Below, one piece after another: positions 43,862 through 56,590 of a DNA stretch of 64,000 nucleotides (positions within the stretch are counted from its first letter, which is position 1; every line of letters begins with the position of its first letter). Position numbers and translations under genes: made by a program. The stretch lies in assembly GCF_001303895.1 (NCBI RefSeq), contig NZ_LJSD01000001.1, positions 248,001 to 312,000 on the forward strand, read 5' to 3'. The notes under the pieces were generated by a model. That model was not told where the DNA came from. It saw nothing but the letters and a program-made list of their open reading frames with translations, and did not search any database. The stretch is from Mesorhizobium sp. 1M-11. Lineage in GTDB: Bacteria; Pseudomonadota; Alphaproteobacteria; Rhizobiales; Rhizobiaceae.

Positions 43862-43974
43862 CTTTGAATCTACGCATTGTGCTAGAGTGGAGACATGTAG
43901 GTAGCCAACTGCCGGATGTCACACCAATTCGCTTGAGCCAAACAATCAGCGAAAATGATGCTTTGCGTCGCGCT

Positions 43975-44675
43975 TCAGTCCTGCGAGACCGGCACAAGCG
44001 TCCCCTGTATTGCCCTGCCCCAGTCAAGCAGCGGCCGGGCGCGCACCGCGAAATCGACCAGCGCCTCGGCCAGTTCCGGCGCATGGACGGAATCCGGGTC
44101 GATGTCCCGCCGCACAACGAAATGCCGGTTGCGGATCGCAGCGGAAAGCTCGGGATCGGTGACGTGTTCGAAGCCGCGCGGCATGCGCTTCATGGCGCCT
44201 TGAGTACCGAGTTCCAGCTTGTTCTTCTTTAACGCAGCAACCAACTTGCGGAACTCACCCGGCTTCGTCTCGATGGTCCGTCGCATCGCCTGCAGCATTG
44301 CGGCCTCCGGCTGCCACCAGGCAACCGCGGCGAAACAGGCATCGAGACCCAGGTAGAAGAAGAAAACACCCTGCTCCATCTTGGTGCCGTCGGGTGACAG
44401 GATCGCAGACACATGCGTGGTATAGGGTCGCTTGTCCTTGGAGAAGCGCACGTCGCGGTTGATGCGAAACAGCGACTTCTTGCGATCGCCGCGCAAGCCA
44501 AGGCCTGCAGCACCGAAACGCTCCGAAAGCGTCTCGACCAGATCGCCCAGCGGCTCACGCAGTTCGCTTTCGAACAGGTCGCGGTTTTCCTGGAACCATT
44601 CCCGGCTCTGGTGAAAATCCAGCGCCTTCAGGAATGGGATGGCCTTCCGGCCGAAGCCAGCGAACGCCCCGCTCA

Positions 44676-44676
<1 letters not shown>
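43975..44676 (-). CDS. DUF2461 (TIGR02453) family protein
   Basis: 233 residues from the ATG at 44676; a GTG one codon upstream is also possible. Family signatures are FLKALDFHQSREWFQENRDLFESELREPL, FRINRDVRFSKDKRPYTTHVSAILSPDG and FFYLGLDACFAAVAWWQPE. Function unknown; seen often beside DNA-repair genes. The start shares one base with the ligA stop (TGATG), implying translational coupling to ligA. Confidence 0.88.
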
Positions 44677-47113
<2,437 letters not shown>

Positions 47114-47181
47114 GAAGTCATCGGCAAATTACCTCAAAATGTAAACCGTTTCCGCCGTTCCCGGCGGTCACTCCCGACAGG

Positions 47182-48855
47182 TCACGACGCGACCGTGTTC
47201 TCGCGCAGCAGCCGCTCGGCCGCAGCTCGCGCTTCGTCGGTGATGCTGGCGCCGGCGAGCATGCGGGCGATCTCTTCCTGGCGCGCAACACGATCCATCT
47301 CGGCAATGCCGGTGGCGACGCGGTCCGTACCGCCCGATTTCGAAATCAGGAAATGCGTCGCCGCTCGCGCCGCCACCTGCGGCGCATGGGTGACGGACAA
47401 GACCTGCACGCGTTTGGAGAGCCGCGCCAGTCTCTGGCCGATGGCATCTGCCACCGCGCCGCCCACGCCGGTATCGATTTCGTCGAAAACCAGGGTCGGG
47501 GCCGAGCCGCGATCAGCCAACGCCACCTTGAGCGCCAGCAGGAAACGCGAGAGTTCGCCCCCGGAGGCAACCTTCATCATCGGGCCTGGCCGCGTACCGG
47601 GATTCGTGCGCACCCAGAACTCGACCTGGTCAATGCCCTCTTCCAGCCGGCCGTCAGGTTCGCTGGAAATCTCGACGATGAATTCGGCCCGCTCCAGCTT
47701 CAGAGCCGGCAGCTCAGTCATCACGGCCTTGGCAAGCCCTGTGGCCGTGGCATGGCGCAGTGTCGACAATTCAGCGGCGGAGAGGTCATAGGCTTCACGC
47801 GCCACCGCAGCCTGCTTCTCAAGCGTACCAAGCTTCTCCTCGCCGGCGTCCAGGTCGGCGAGATCGGCAGCCATGGTGTCGCGTAGCTGGGCCAGATTAT
47901 CGACGACGACATTGTGCTTGCGCGCGGCCGCGCGCAGCGCGAACAGTCGCTCCTCGGCCTTTTCCAGCCGCTGCGGATCGTATTCGGTCGCGCGCAGCGC
48001 GGCCTCTACGCCCGACTGCGCGGCATCGAGCGAAATCATCGCCTCATCCAGCGATTTCACCACGTCTTCCAGCAAGCCCGGCGCCTCGCCGGCCTTGCGC
48101 TGCAGACGTCTCAGAAGGCTGGCGAGCTGCGGCAGCGGCGAGGACGGCCCCGATAGCACATCCTGCGCGTCATGGATTTCTGCGGCGATCTTTTCAGCCC
48201 GCATCATGGTCGAGCGCAATTCGGCGAGTTCAGTTTCTTCGCCCGGCTGCGGGTCGAGCTTGGCAAGCTCAGTGACGGAAGCGCGCAGATAGTCGGCTTC
48301 GCGTGCAGCAGCCTCCACCTTGGCACGGTGACGCGCCAGATCCTGCTCGGCTTGCCGCCAGTAACGCCAGGCTTCGCCGGTGCTGTGCACGACGCCGAGA
48401 TGGCCACCAAAGGCATCGAGCAGATCGCGATGCGCGCCGGGATCGACCAAGGCGCGGTCATCGTGCTGGCCGTGGATTTCCACCAAAGCGCGGCCGATAT
48501 CGCGCATCAACGTGACGGATGACGGCTGATCGTTGACGAAGACGCGCGTACGCCCATCTGCTGTCTGCAGACGACGCAGGATGATATCGCCATCGTCTTC
48601 AATGGCATTTTCGGCAAGGATTTCGCGTGCCGGGTGATTGCGCGGCACATCGAACACGGCCGTTACCTGGCCTTGCGCCGCACCATGCCGCACCAGGGAG
48701 GCATCGCCACGCGCGCCGAGTGCCAGCGAGAGCGCATCAAGCAGAATGGATTTGCCTGCACCGGTTTCGCCGGTCAATACGGAGAGTCCCGGCGCGAAAT
48801 CGATGTCGAGCCGTTCGATCAGGACAATATCGCGAATCGATAGCCTAGAGAGCAT
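47182..48855 (-). CDS. recN: DNA repair protein RecN
   Basis: 557 residues of the SMC-like RecN family. Walker A GETGAGKSILLDALSLALG (residues 30-48), long coiled coil through the middle, signature region VASGGELSRFLLALKVAL and Walker B LVFDEIDTGVGGAVADAIG. Acts in double-strand-break repair. It lies downstream of bamD (63-bp gap), a common arrangement in Rhizobiales. Confidence 0.95.
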   Translation of the reverse strand: MLSRLSIRDIVLIERLDIDFAPGLSVLTGETGAGKSILLDALSLALGARGDASLVRHGAAQGQVTAVFDVPRNHPAREILAENAIEDDGDIILRRLQTADGRTRVFVNDQPSSVTLMRDIGRALVEIHGQHDDRALVDPGAHRDLLDAFGGHLGVVHSTGEAWRYWRQAEQDLARHRAKVEAAAREADYLRASVTELAKLDPQPGEETELAELRSTMMRAEKIAAEIHDAQDVLSGPSSPLPQLASLLRRLQRKAGEAPGLLEDVVKSLDEAMISLDAAQSGVEAALRATEYDPQRLEKAEERLFALRAAARKHNVVVDNLAQLRDTMAADLADLDAGEEKLGTLEKQAAVAREAYDLSAAELSTLRHATATGLAKAVMTELPALKLERAEFIVEISSEPDGRLEEGIDQVEFWVRTNPGTRPGPMMKVASGGELSRFLLALKVALADRGSAPTLVFDEIDTGVGGAVADAIGQRLARLSKRVQVLSVTHAPQVAARAATHFLISKSGGTDRVATGIAEMDRVARQEEIARMLAGASITDEARAAAERLLRENTVAS

Positions 48856-48918
48856 CGGCGCTCTATAGCATCAAGACAGGTGATTGCGCGCCCCATCAGG
48901 CGCGCAGTCTGGGCGTTA

Positions 48919-49812
48919 TCAGGCGCCGCCGGTGATCAGCTTGCCAGCCTTGGAGATCCACGATCCGGCATTCTCGCGCGGCTGCAGGCCGCCGCTCTGC
49001 AAGAGCTTGTAGGAATCCTTGTACCACTGGCTGTCGGGATAGTTCTGGCCAAGCACGGCGGCCGCCGTCTGCGCCTCGTCGACCAAGCCGAGCGCGTAAT
49101 AGGCTTCGGTCAGGCGCGCCAGCGCCTCCTCGATGTGGCGGGTGTTGGAATAGTTTTCGACCACATTGCGGAAGCGCTTGATCGAAGCCAGATATTCCTT
49201 GCGCTCGAGATAGTAGCGGCCGACCTGCATTTCCTTGCCGGCGAGCTGGTCGTTGGCGAAGCGGATCTTGGCCTTGGCGTCCTCGACATATTCGGAATCC
49301 GGCCAGCGCGTCACCAGTTCCTGCATGGTCTGGATGGTGAGCTTGGCTTCCTTCTGGTCGCGGGTGACGTCTTCGATCTGCTTGTAGTAGCTGAGACCGA
49401 TAATGTACTGCGCATAGGCAGCCTCGTCGGTGGACGGATAAAGCGTCAGGTACCGCTTGGCCGCGCTGATTGCGTCGTCATACTTGCCCTGGCGATAATT
49501 GGTGAAGGCGCCCATCACCATCGACTTGCGCGCCCATTCCGAATAGGGGTGCTGGCGATCGACGGCGGAAAATTTCTTGGCTGCCTCATCGAGGCGACCG
49601 GCGTTCAGATTGGCAAGGCCCTGATTGTAAAGCACGTCGGCCGGTTCGGTCTGCTCGACATAGGTCGACAGGTCGAGGTCCTTCTCCGAAGACATGCAGC
49701 CCGTAAGCATCAGCGGAGCTGCCATCATCGAAAGCGCCACAAAAGTAGCGGAAAACGGCGCTTTAAGCGCCGGAGCCGGCACTTTCAATTGGTCGGCCTG
49801 TCTGAAAAACAT
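48919..49812 (-). CDS. bamD: Outer-membrane assembly lipoprotein BamD (ComL)
   Basis: 297 residues from the ATG at 49812. Lipoprotein signal with lipobox MLTGC (Cys at about residue 38), then five TPR-like repeats ([89 protein letters not shown]). BamD anchors the BAM complex that inserts outer-membrane proteins. It lies between lpxC and recN, the standard alphaproteobacterial place. Confidence 0.95.
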   Translation of the reverse strand: MFFRQADQLKVPAPALKAPFSATFVALSMMAAPLMLTGCMSSEKDLDLSTYVEQTEPADVLYNQGLANLNAGRLDEAAKKFSAVDRQHPYSEWARKSMVMGAFTNYRQGKYDDAISAAKRYLTLYPSTDEAAYAQYIIGLSYYKQIEDVTRDQKEAKLTIQTMQELVTRWPDSEYVEDAKAKIRFANDQLAGKEMQVGRYYLERKEYLASIKRFRNVVENYSNTRHIEEALARLTEAYYALGLVDEAQTAAAVLGQNYPDSQWYKDSYKLLQSGGLQPRENAGSWISKAGKLITGGA

Positions 49813-50011
49813 GATCGAAATTCGCCCTCTCGGCGCCATTGCTCGCGTCGGCGAGCAGCCATAAACCAAAAACAGCGCGCGCGGCAACGCTATCGCCCTG
49901 CAATCGTGCAATTTTGTGGCGCAATCCGCCACGAATTGGGGATCGAGATTTCAAAACAGAAGTGGTGCGCCTGTGCAACAGGCGCATTTTGCAGCCGGAA
50001 GCCGGCGAAAT

Positions 50012-50956
50012 TCAGATCGTCCAGGGTGCGTAAACCGGCGCGTTGATCGCGCTCATCTCGCCGACGCGGCCACGGCGCGTCGTTTCGACCACCTCGAAGG
50101 CGGTACGGTCCGATAGGAGACGGCGAAGCGCCGCCGCATTCAGACGATGACCACCACGATAAGAGCGGAAGCAACCGATGAAGCGCGCGCCGGCCAAAGC
50201 CAGATCGCCCATGGCATCCAGTGTCTTGTGGCGTGCGAATTCGTTAGGATAGCGCAGGCCACCGACATTGATGACGCGATGGTCGTCCCCGATCACCAGC
50301 GAGTTGTCGAGCGAAGAACCCAGTGCGTAGCCGGCCGCCCACAGGCGCTCCACGTCCTTCATGAAACCGAAGGTACGTGCACGCGCAATCTCACTGCGGA
50401 AAACATCGGCAGTGAGGTCGGAGGCGAAATTCTGACGGCCGATCGCAGGGCTTTCGAAATCGATCTCGATTTCGAAGCGCGTACCCGAATGGGGGCGAAA
50501 CTCGGCCCAGGAGGCGCCGCTTTCGATCCGAACGGTCTTGAGGATACGGATGAAACGGCGTTTCGTCGAAAGGATCTCGATGCCGGCCTGGTCGATCGCC
50601 TCGACGAAGTCGATCGAGCTGCCATCGAGGATCGGCACCTCACGCCCGTCGATCTCGATCACCATGTTGTCGATGCCGAGCCCAAGAACGGCCGCCATTA
50701 GATGTTCGACGGTGGCGATATGCTGGCCGGCCGGATCGCCAAGCATGGTGCAGAGGTCGGTGGCGCCCACTTCGGAAACCAGAGCGCGGAATTCCCGCAC
50801 CGGCTGATCGCCGTCGATCAGGTGAAAAACGATACCCGTGTCAGCGTCGGCAGGCAGAAAATGAACGGTGACCGTATTGCCGCTATGAACGCCGATACCG
50901 GTCAATGTCGCACGCGATTTCAGGGTTGTCTGGTAGTCCTGCAAGCTGATCCCCAT
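50012..50956 (-). CDS. lpxC: UDP-3-O-acyl-N-acetylglucosamine deacetylase
   Basis: 314 residues from the ATG at 50956 (GISLQDYQTTLKSRATLTGIGVHSG). The zinc ligands are in VEHLMAAVLGLGIDN (His) and HKTLDAMGDLALAG (His and Asp); LDGSSIDFVEAI is the active-site loop. First committed step of lipid A synthesis. It follows ftsZ at a distance of 269 bp, separated by a strong terminator, so it is transcribed from its own promoter. Confidence 0.96.
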   Translation of the reverse strand: MGISLQDYQTTLKSRATLTGIGVHSGNTVTVHFLPADADTGIVFHLIDGDQPVREFRALVSEVGATDLCTMLGDPAGQHIATVEHLMAAVLGLGIDNMVIEIDGREVPILDGSSIDFVEAIDQAGIEILSTKRRFIRILKTVRIESGASWAEFRPHSGTRFEIEIDFESPAIGRQNFASDLTADVFRSEIARARTFGFMKDVERLWAAGYALGSSLDNSLVIGDDHRVINVGGLRYPNEFARHKTLDAMGDLALAGARFIGCFRSYRGGHRLNAAALRRLLSDRTAFEVVETTRRGRVGEMSAINAPVYAPWTI

Positions 50957-51170
50957 GTGCCCTAACGGCGCGGCCAATCGGCTTTTCGGTCGCTGCCCTT
51001 GATCTTCCGGCGAGCAGGGCACATCCCCAAAACACCCACTGCCGTTGTTGCCCGCGGAAGATAGTGGCCCCTCAGGCATACTCCAAATCACGCTTTCTTA
51101 CCCGATGTAACGGCCACGGGAGTACAAAAGCAACCCGCAAGTGTTTGTTTTTCCACTATTATCAAAGAAG

Positions 51171-51198
51171 ACAGGCAGGCGGTTGCCCGCCTGCCTGT
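51171..51198 (-). terminator. Rho-independent terminator after ftsZ
   Basis: ACAGGCAGGCGG (51171-51182), loop TTGC, CCGCCTGCCTGT (51187-51198): a perfect 12-bp stem. On the minus strand it is followed by a T-rich stretch TCTTCTTT. It marks the end of the dcw transcript 27 bp after the ftsZ stop. Confidence 0.85.
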
Positions 51199-51225
51199 TA
51201 ACAACTGTTACAATCCGTTAGAAGA

Positions 51226-52911
51226 TCAGTTGGCCTGCCGGCGCAGGAAGGCCGGAATCTCCAGCTGATCGTCCTCATGAGTCGCGCGCTGTTGCGGCGC
51301 GAAACGGCCGTGATCGTCGGCCTGGCCGCGGCGCGGCGCGTAGAGTTGCGCGTCTTGCGGTGCGAGACGGCGCACTTCCGGAGTTGCCTGACGCAGCTTT
51401 GGCTCGCGCGGCTGTGCCGGCTGCAGGCGAGCAGGCTCTTCCTCACGACGGGTCAGGCCATTGGTGAGGCGCTTCAACAAGCCCATCGGACCACGGTCTT
51501 CGTGATCGACCGGATGCTGCTTTGCCTCGACTTCGGCGCGCACCACCGGCGGGAAGTCTTCCACACGCGGCATCCGCGGCTGGGCTACGGCCGCCTGCTG
51601 CATGGCAACCTCACGCACTGGCTGCGGAGCCGGCTGCGGCGCAACCTGCTGCATCACGGGATGCGGCTGCGGCTGAGCCGGAGGTGCCTGAAACAGCTTG
51701 CTCTGAGGGCGGAAATCGTCCTGCGGAGCAGTCTGGGCGACGCGCGGCTGATGAGCGAGCGCGGCGGCATTGGCTTCCGCCTGCTGGATGGCTTCCGCAA
51801 CCGGATCAACGGTACGCGGTTCCTGAAGCGCCGACTGCGGCACCGGAGCGCTGCGCACCTCGGCGGCCGGAGCGGCCGCCGGGCGCGCCGGCGTCTTCGG
51901 CTGCGCGGCACGGATCGAGATCGGAGCAGCGGCGATCTGCTCGGCCGATTTATCGATACCGGTCGCGACGACCGAGACGCGAATGACGCCTTCGAGTTCC
52001 TCATCGAAGGTAGCACCCAGAATGATGTTGGCGTCCTGGTCGACCTCTTCGCGGATACGGGTGGCAGCTTCGTCGACTTCGAACAGGGTCAGGTCGCGGC
52101 CGCCGGTGATCGAGATCAGCAGGCCCTTGGCACCCTTCATCGAGGTCTCGTCGAGCAGCGGGTTGGCGATCGCGGCTTCGGCTGCGGCCATGGCGCGGCC
52201 CTCGCCGCTTGCCTCGCCTGTACCCATCATTGCCTTGCCCATCTCGCGCATGACCGAACGAACGTCGGCGAAGTCGAGATTGATCAGGCCTTCCTTGACC
52301 ATCAGGTCGGTGATGCAGGCAACACCCGAATAGAGCACCTGGTCGGCCATCGCGAAGGCGTCGGCGAAGGTGGTCTTGTCATTGGCGAGCCGGAACAGGT
52401 TCTGGTTCGGGATGACGATCAGGGTATCGACGCATTTCTGCAGTTCTTCGATGCCCAAGTCGGCCGTCTTCATGCGACGCTGGCCTTCGAAGTGGAATGG
52501 CTTGGTGACCACGCCGACCGTCAGAATTCCCTTTTCGCGGGCCGCACGGGCAACGACCGGGGCCGCACCTGTTCCGGTGCCGCCACCCATGCCGGCGGTG
52601 ACGAAGCACATGTGGGTGTTGGAAAGATAGTCCGTGATCTCATCGATGCATTCCTCGGCGGCGGCGCGGCCGACTTCGGGCTGCGAGCCCGCGCCGAGGC
52701 CCTCGGTGACATGCGCGCCAAGCTGGATCAGTCGCTCGGACTTCGACATGGTGAGCGCCTGCGCATCGGTATTAGCCACGACGAACTCGACGCCACGCAG
52801 GCCCGCCGTGATCATGTTGTTGACCGCATTGCCGCCGCCGCCGCCGACACCGAACACGGTGATGCGTGGCTTGAGCTCGGTGATGTCCGGCTTTTTCAGA
52901 TTGATCGTCAT
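51226..52911 (-). CDS. ftsZ: Cell division GTPase FtsZ
   Basis: 561 residues. Tubulin-like GTPase core: [13 protein letters not shown], the tubulin signature [13 protein letters not shown] and [11 protein letters not shown] (T7/activation region). A Gln/Ala/Pro-rich disordered linker of about 225 residues (roughly 320-545), long even for rhizobial FtsZ1, separates it from the C-terminal peptide [14 protein letters not shown] that binds FtsA and other partners. Last gene of the dcw transcript, 72 bp after ftsA. Confidence 0.97.
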   Translation of the reverse strand: MTINLKKPDITELKPRITVFGVGGGGGNAVNNMITAGLRGVEFVVANTDAQALTMSKSERLIQLGAHVTEGLGAGSQPEVGRAAAEECIDEITDYLSNTHMCFVTAGMGGGTGTGAAPVVARAAREKGILTVGVVTKPFHFEGQRRMKTADLGIEELQKCVDTLIVIPNQNLFRLANDKTTFADAFAMADQVLYSGVACITDLMVKEGLINLDFADVRSVMREMGKAMMGTGEASGEGRAMAAAEAAIANPLLDETSMKGAKGLLISITGGRDLTLFEVDEAATRIREEVDQDANIILGATFDEELEGVIRVSVVATGIDKSAEQIAAAPISIRAAQPKTPARPAAAPAAEVRSAPVPQSALQEPRTVDPVAEAIQQAEANAAALAHQPRVAQTAPQDDFRPQSKLFQAPPAQPQPHPVMQQVAPQPAPQPVREVAMQQAAVAQPRMPRVEDFPPVVRAEVEAKQHPVDHEDRGPMGLLKRLTNGLTRREEEPARLQPAQPREPKLRQATPEVRRLAPQDAQLYAPRRGQADDHGRFAPQQRATHEDDQLEIPAFLRRQAN

Positions 52912-52983
52912 AGTCCTCGTCCTTTTGCCTTTACCGCCGCTTCGCCGTCGCGGCCGCTTATGGGGCTGTCCCCGTCAACTCAA

Positions 52984-54291
52984 CTAAAAACTGTCTCTCA
53001 ACCACTGACTCATGCGGTGCAGCCTCCCGCCTGTTCCCGTCATCTTGAAACGGGAGGCTCCAAAAGCAGGACGGCTCTCGAAAGAGGCGACCTGCGGATA
53101 GATCATCAACCCGACCGCCGTCGAGAAAGCCGGTCCCTTCGCCGCTTCAGGCAACCCGGCAACCCCGAGCGGACGCCCGACGCGCACATTGCGTCCCAGT
53201 ACGCGGCGCGCCGCTTCCGGCATGCCGGCAAGCTGGCTGGCGCCACCGGTCAATACGACCCGCTTGCCCACCACATTGCCGTAACCGGACTTGCTTAGTC
53301 GCTCGCGCAACAGTTCCAGCGTTTCCTCGATACGGGCCCGAACGATTCGTGTCATCACCGAACGCGGAATTTGCAGCGGAGCCTCGCCCTCTTCGCCGAT
53401 CGGCTGGATGGTGACGAGATCGCGATCGTCGGAACTGCCAGGCAAAGCCGAACCATGCATGACCTTCAGCCTTTCGGCTGCGTCCAGCGAAGTCGACAGA
53501 CCCTTGGCAAGGTCGAGGGTAACGTGATTGCCCCCGACGGGAATGGAATCGCCATAGACGAACTTGCCTTCCGAGAAGACCGAGATCGTGGTGGTTCCGC
53601 CGCCCATGTCGATGCAGGCAGCGCCCATTTCCAACTCGTCGTCGACAAGCGCGGCGAGGCCAGCGGCATAAGGTGTGGCGATCAGACGTTCGACCGACAG
53701 ATGCGAACGGTTGATGGCGAGCTCCAGATTGCGCAGCGGCGCGGAATCACCGGTCAACACATGCATGTCGACGCCAAGTGTGTCGCCGACCATGCCGCGC
53801 GGATCGCGCACACCGCGTTCGCCGTCGAGCGAGAAGCCGACCGGCAGCGCATGCAAGACTTCGCGCTCGGACTTCAGCGCCTGTTTGGCGCCGGCGCCGA
53901 GCACCCGCTTGATGTCGTTCTCATCGACTTCATGACCACCGAGATTGATGGTGGCGTTGAAAGTTTCGCTTTTCAGGCGGCCGGCCGTCATGTTGACGAT
54001 CAGCGAATCCACGGTGAGGCCCGCCATGCGCTCGGCGGCATCCACCGCCAGACGGATGGCATGTTCAGCACGGTCGAGATCGATGACGACGCCCGACTTC
54101 ACGCCGTGCGACTTTTGGTGGCCGATGCCCATGACCTGGATGCGGTGCGAGCGGCCACGCAACAGGTGGCCTTCTTCGCAGGGCTTGAGCTTTGCCACCA
54201 CACAACAGACCTTGCTCGAGCCCACGTCGAGGACCGTCAGCACGCCGGACCGGCGCGAGGCTCCATCATTGTTGCCGCCGAGCCAACTCAT
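52984..54291 (-). CDS. ftsA: Cell division protein FtsA
   Basis: 435 residues, actin-like ATPase tethering FtsZ to the membrane. VLDVGSSKVCCVVAKL (phosphate 1), the FtsA-specific 1C domain, ACIDMGGGTTTISVF (phosphate 2) and VVLTGGASQLAGM (adenosine) are present; the C-terminal RLHRMSQWLRDSF is the amphipathic membrane-targeting helix. Its ATG overlaps the ftsQ stop by 4 bp. Confidence 0.96.
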   Translation of the reverse strand: MSWLGGNNDGASRRSGVLTVLDVGSSKVCCVVAKLKPCEEGHLLRGRSHRIQVMGIGHQKSHGVKSGVVIDLDRAEHAIRLAVDAAERMAGLTVDSLIVNMTAGRLKSETFNATINLGGHEVDENDIKRVLGAGAKQALKSEREVLHALPVGFSLDGERGVRDPRGMVGDTLGVDMHVLTGDSAPLRNLELAINRSHLSVERLIATPYAAGLAALVDDELEMGAACIDMGGGTTTISVFSEGKFVYGDSIPVGGNHVTLDLAKGLSTSLDAAERLKVMHGSALPGSSDDRDLVTIQPIGEEGEAPLQIPRSVMTRIVRARIEETLELLRERLSKSGYGNVVGKRVVLTGGASQLAGMPEAARRVLGRNVRVGRPLGVAGLPEAAKGPAFSTAVGLMIYPQVASFESRPAFGASRFKMTGTGGRLHRMSQWLRDSF

Positions 54292-55229
54292 ATCTGCTGC
54301 CCCGCCTTGCGCTTTGCCATCTTGGCTTGTTCCTTCAGCGCCGCCGCGCGCGCCGTCACGGCTTCTTGCGTCAGTTGCACCGTCAATCGATCGGACAGGC
54401 GCATGTCGATCGAAACGACGTCACGCGACAAAAGCCCTTTTTCGCGGTCCATGCGCACAAGCTCGGCCATCGCCTGCTCGGCGTCGAACTCCGGCAACTT
54501 GATGACGACGCCATTGTCCAGCTTGATGTCCCAGCGCCGGTCGCCGACGCGGATGTAGCCGCGAACCTTGGAAGCGAGCTCGGGGAAGCCAGCCACCTTG
54601 GCCATCAGGGCGGGCGCGTGCTCAGGAGCACCCTGACCGACCAATAGCGGCAGCTTCGACTGATCGCCGCCGGTGTAAGGGGCGATGATACGGCCATCCT
54701 TCTCGATCACGGAAAGCTCGGAACCACGCTGCCAGATGGCGAAAGCCTGACGCTCGTCTATGCGCACTTCCAGGAGATGCGGATAAATCTTGCGCACCGC
54801 CACCGACTGGATCCAGGGCAACAATGCGATACGCTCGCGCGCGCCTTCCGCACTGAAGCCGACCAGCGAAGTCCAGCCGTTGAGATCCAGCTTGTCGAGA
54901 ATATCGATTTCCGATGTCTCGCGATTGCCGACCACCTTGATCTGATCGACAGCAAAACCGATGCGAGCGGTTACGTCCTGCACGAACCCATCGAGATGAC
55001 CGCCGAGATAGGCACCGTAGGTCAAAGAGGAAGCAAGGAAGGCAGCGTTGATCACAGTCGCCGCGAAAGGCGGGGCCGCGAAGTCACCGCGCGTAAGCCT
55101 TCCCAGCGTGCGCACCGGCTTGCGCAGCATCTTGGGCAGCACGAAACGATCGAGCCAAGAGGACGCACCGAAGCGGGCGCGCGGCACGGCACCCCCTCTT
55201 CCGCCTTGTCCCCAGTTCAACGCCGACAC
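54288..55229 (-). CDS. ftsQ: Cell division protein FtsQ
   Basis: 313 residues from a GTG at 55229 with GGAGG 7 nt upstream; in-frame codons as far as 55412 lie inside ddlB and are not FtsQ. Cytoplasmic tail, one membrane helix ([22 protein letters not shown]), POTRA ([80 protein letters not shown]) and the FtsQ beta domain. Overlaps ddlB by 13 bp and ftsA by 4 bp. Confidence 0.95.
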   Translation of the reverse strand: MSALNWGQGGRGGAVPRARFGASSWLDRFVLPKMLRKPVRTLGRLTRGDFAAPPFAATVINAAFLASSLTYGAYLGGHLDGFVQDVTARIGFAVDQIKVVGNRETSEIDILDKLDLNGWTSLVGFSAEGARERIALLPWIQSVAVRKIYPHLLEVRIDERQAFAIWQRGSELSVIEKDGRIIAPYTGGDQSKLPLLVGQGAPEHAPALMAKVAGFPELASKVRGYIRVGDRRWDIKLDNGVVIKLPEFDAEQAMAELVRMDREKGLLSRDVVSIDMRLSDRLTVQLTQEAVTARAAALKEQAKMAKRKAGQQI

Positions 55230-56143
55230 GACGCGTCCTCCACCATCCAACTCAACAGCTCGCCGAACGAATGCCCTGCCTGGGCGGCGATCTCCGGCAC
55301 CAAAGATGTCGGCGTCATGCCGGGCTGCGTGTTGATTTCGAGCCAGACAACCTCGCCGTTCTCGGAAAAACGGTCGTCGTAACGGAAGTCCGACCGGGAG
55401 ACGCCCCGGCAACCGATCGCTTGGTGAGCCTTGAGGGACAGTGTCTGTATTTTTTGGTAAATATTTAGTGAAATTTTAGCGGGAACCTCGTGTTTTGAGC
55501 CGCCCGGAACGTATTTTGAATCATAATCGTAGAAGGAATGGCCGGTCGGGATGATTTCGCAGACCCCGAGCGCCACATCGCCCATCACCGCACAAGTGAG
55601 TTCGCGCCCATGGATGTAACGCTCGACCATGACTTCCTCGCCGTAATTCCAATCCGGCGACGAAATCAGCTGCGGCGGATGCGACTGATCCTCCTTGACG
55701 ATGACGACGCCGAAGCTGGAGCCTTCATTGACAGGCTTCACCACATAGGGCGGCTTCATCGGATGCTCATTCTTGATCGTGAAGCGATCGATGATCCTGG
55801 ATTCAGCGACAGGAATTCCGACTGCTTTCGCAACTCTCTTTGCCTGCTCCTTGTTCATGGCCAGAGCCGAAGCCAGCACGCCGGAATGGGTGTAAGGAAT
55901 ACCGAGAAATTCGAGCACACCCTGGATCACGCCATCCTCGCCGTAAGGACCATGCAGGGCATTGAAGGCGACATCCGGCTTCAGCTCAGCGAGAACCGAG
56001 GAGATGTCACGCCCGACATCGACGCGAGTGACCCGATAACCCTCCGCCTCAAGCGCATCCGCGCAGGCTTTCCCGGAGGACAAGGACACGGGCCGCTCGG
56101 ACGAAAAACCTCCCAGCAAGACGGCCACATGTTTTTTCTTCAT
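55217..56143 (-). CDS. ddlB: D-alanine-D-alanine ligase
   Basis: 308 residues from the ATG at 56143. ATP-grasp enzyme making D-Ala-D-Ala: [74 protein letters not shown] and RSDFRYDD...[15 protein letters not shown] with the metal-binding Asp/Glu/Asn. First gene of the ddlB-ftsQ-ftsA-ftsZ run; a 447-bp spacer with GANTC sites lies upstream. Confidence 0.96.
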   Translation of the reverse strand: MKKKHVAVLLGGFSSERPVSLSSGKACADALEAEGYRVTRVDVGRDISSVLAELKPDVAFNALHGPYGEDGVIQGVLEFLGIPYTHSGVLASALAMNKEQAKRVAKAVGIPVAESRIIDRFTIKNEHPMKPPYVVKPVNEGSSFGVVIVKEDQSHPPQLISSPDWNYGEEVMVERYIHGRELTCAVMGDVALGVCEIIPTGHSFYDYDSKYVPGGSKHEVPAKISLNIYQKIQTLSLKAHQAIGCRGVSRSDFRYDDRFSENGEVVWLEINTQPGMTPTSLVPEIAAQAGHSFGELLSWMVEDASCRR

Positions 56144-56251
56144 CACCCCGTCATCCTCTCGCGGCGGGCCTGCACTTCCAATTTCCAGACATGAATCGCC
56201 TTCGTCCGGAGAATGACTTCCCCAGATGACACGCGGCCCCACGCGTCGAAC

Positions 56252-56372
56252 GACTCAAATCAGGAAACGCTATTGGCCCAAAGAATCAGAGAGTTGATTC
56301 ACTGACAAGCCCCTATGATTCCGAGGGATTCACTTTCTCGAAAAAAGTGTTTCGAAAGCCGACTTTTGAGTC
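56252..56372. promoter_or_regulatory. Cluster of six GANTC (CcrM) sites upstream of ddlB-ftsQAZ
   Basis: GANTC occurs at 56252, 56283, 56296, 56317, 56327 and 56368: six sites in 121 bp, about 12 times the random rate of one in 256 bp. It lies 110-230 bp before the ddlB start, so it may form part of a methylation-responsive promoter of the division genes. The rest of the 447-bp gap 56144-56590 has no supported gene; a hairpin CAGAGCG/CGCTCTG (56494-56515) is the only other structure noted. Confidence 0.6.
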
Positions 56373-56590
56373 TTTTCTGCAACGGCACTTGAGGCATCCG
56401 CGCCACGGATGCCGCAGCGAAAATCGCCCTTCACAACGCTCGAAATCAGTTCACGACTTTTAAGAAGCCGCCACCGTCCGCAGCGGCAGATCACAGAGCG
56501 CATGGAGCCGCTCTGCGGAAACACCGTCGCGCGCCTGCACCGAAAGCCCGTGCCTGAAGGGCGTAGAGCAGCAGCGTATGAAGCCGGAAA

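Noticed and set aside
51277..53298. 673-codon open frame on the plus strand opposite ftsZ and ftsA
   Set aside because: It is antisense to two certain genes, has Arg/Gly/His-rich non-protein-like sequence and results from GC-rich third positions.
56494..56515. CAGAGCG/CGCTCTG hairpin after the dcw ABC permease as a terminator
   Set aside because: Eight-base loop and no T run; kept only as a note in the gap description.
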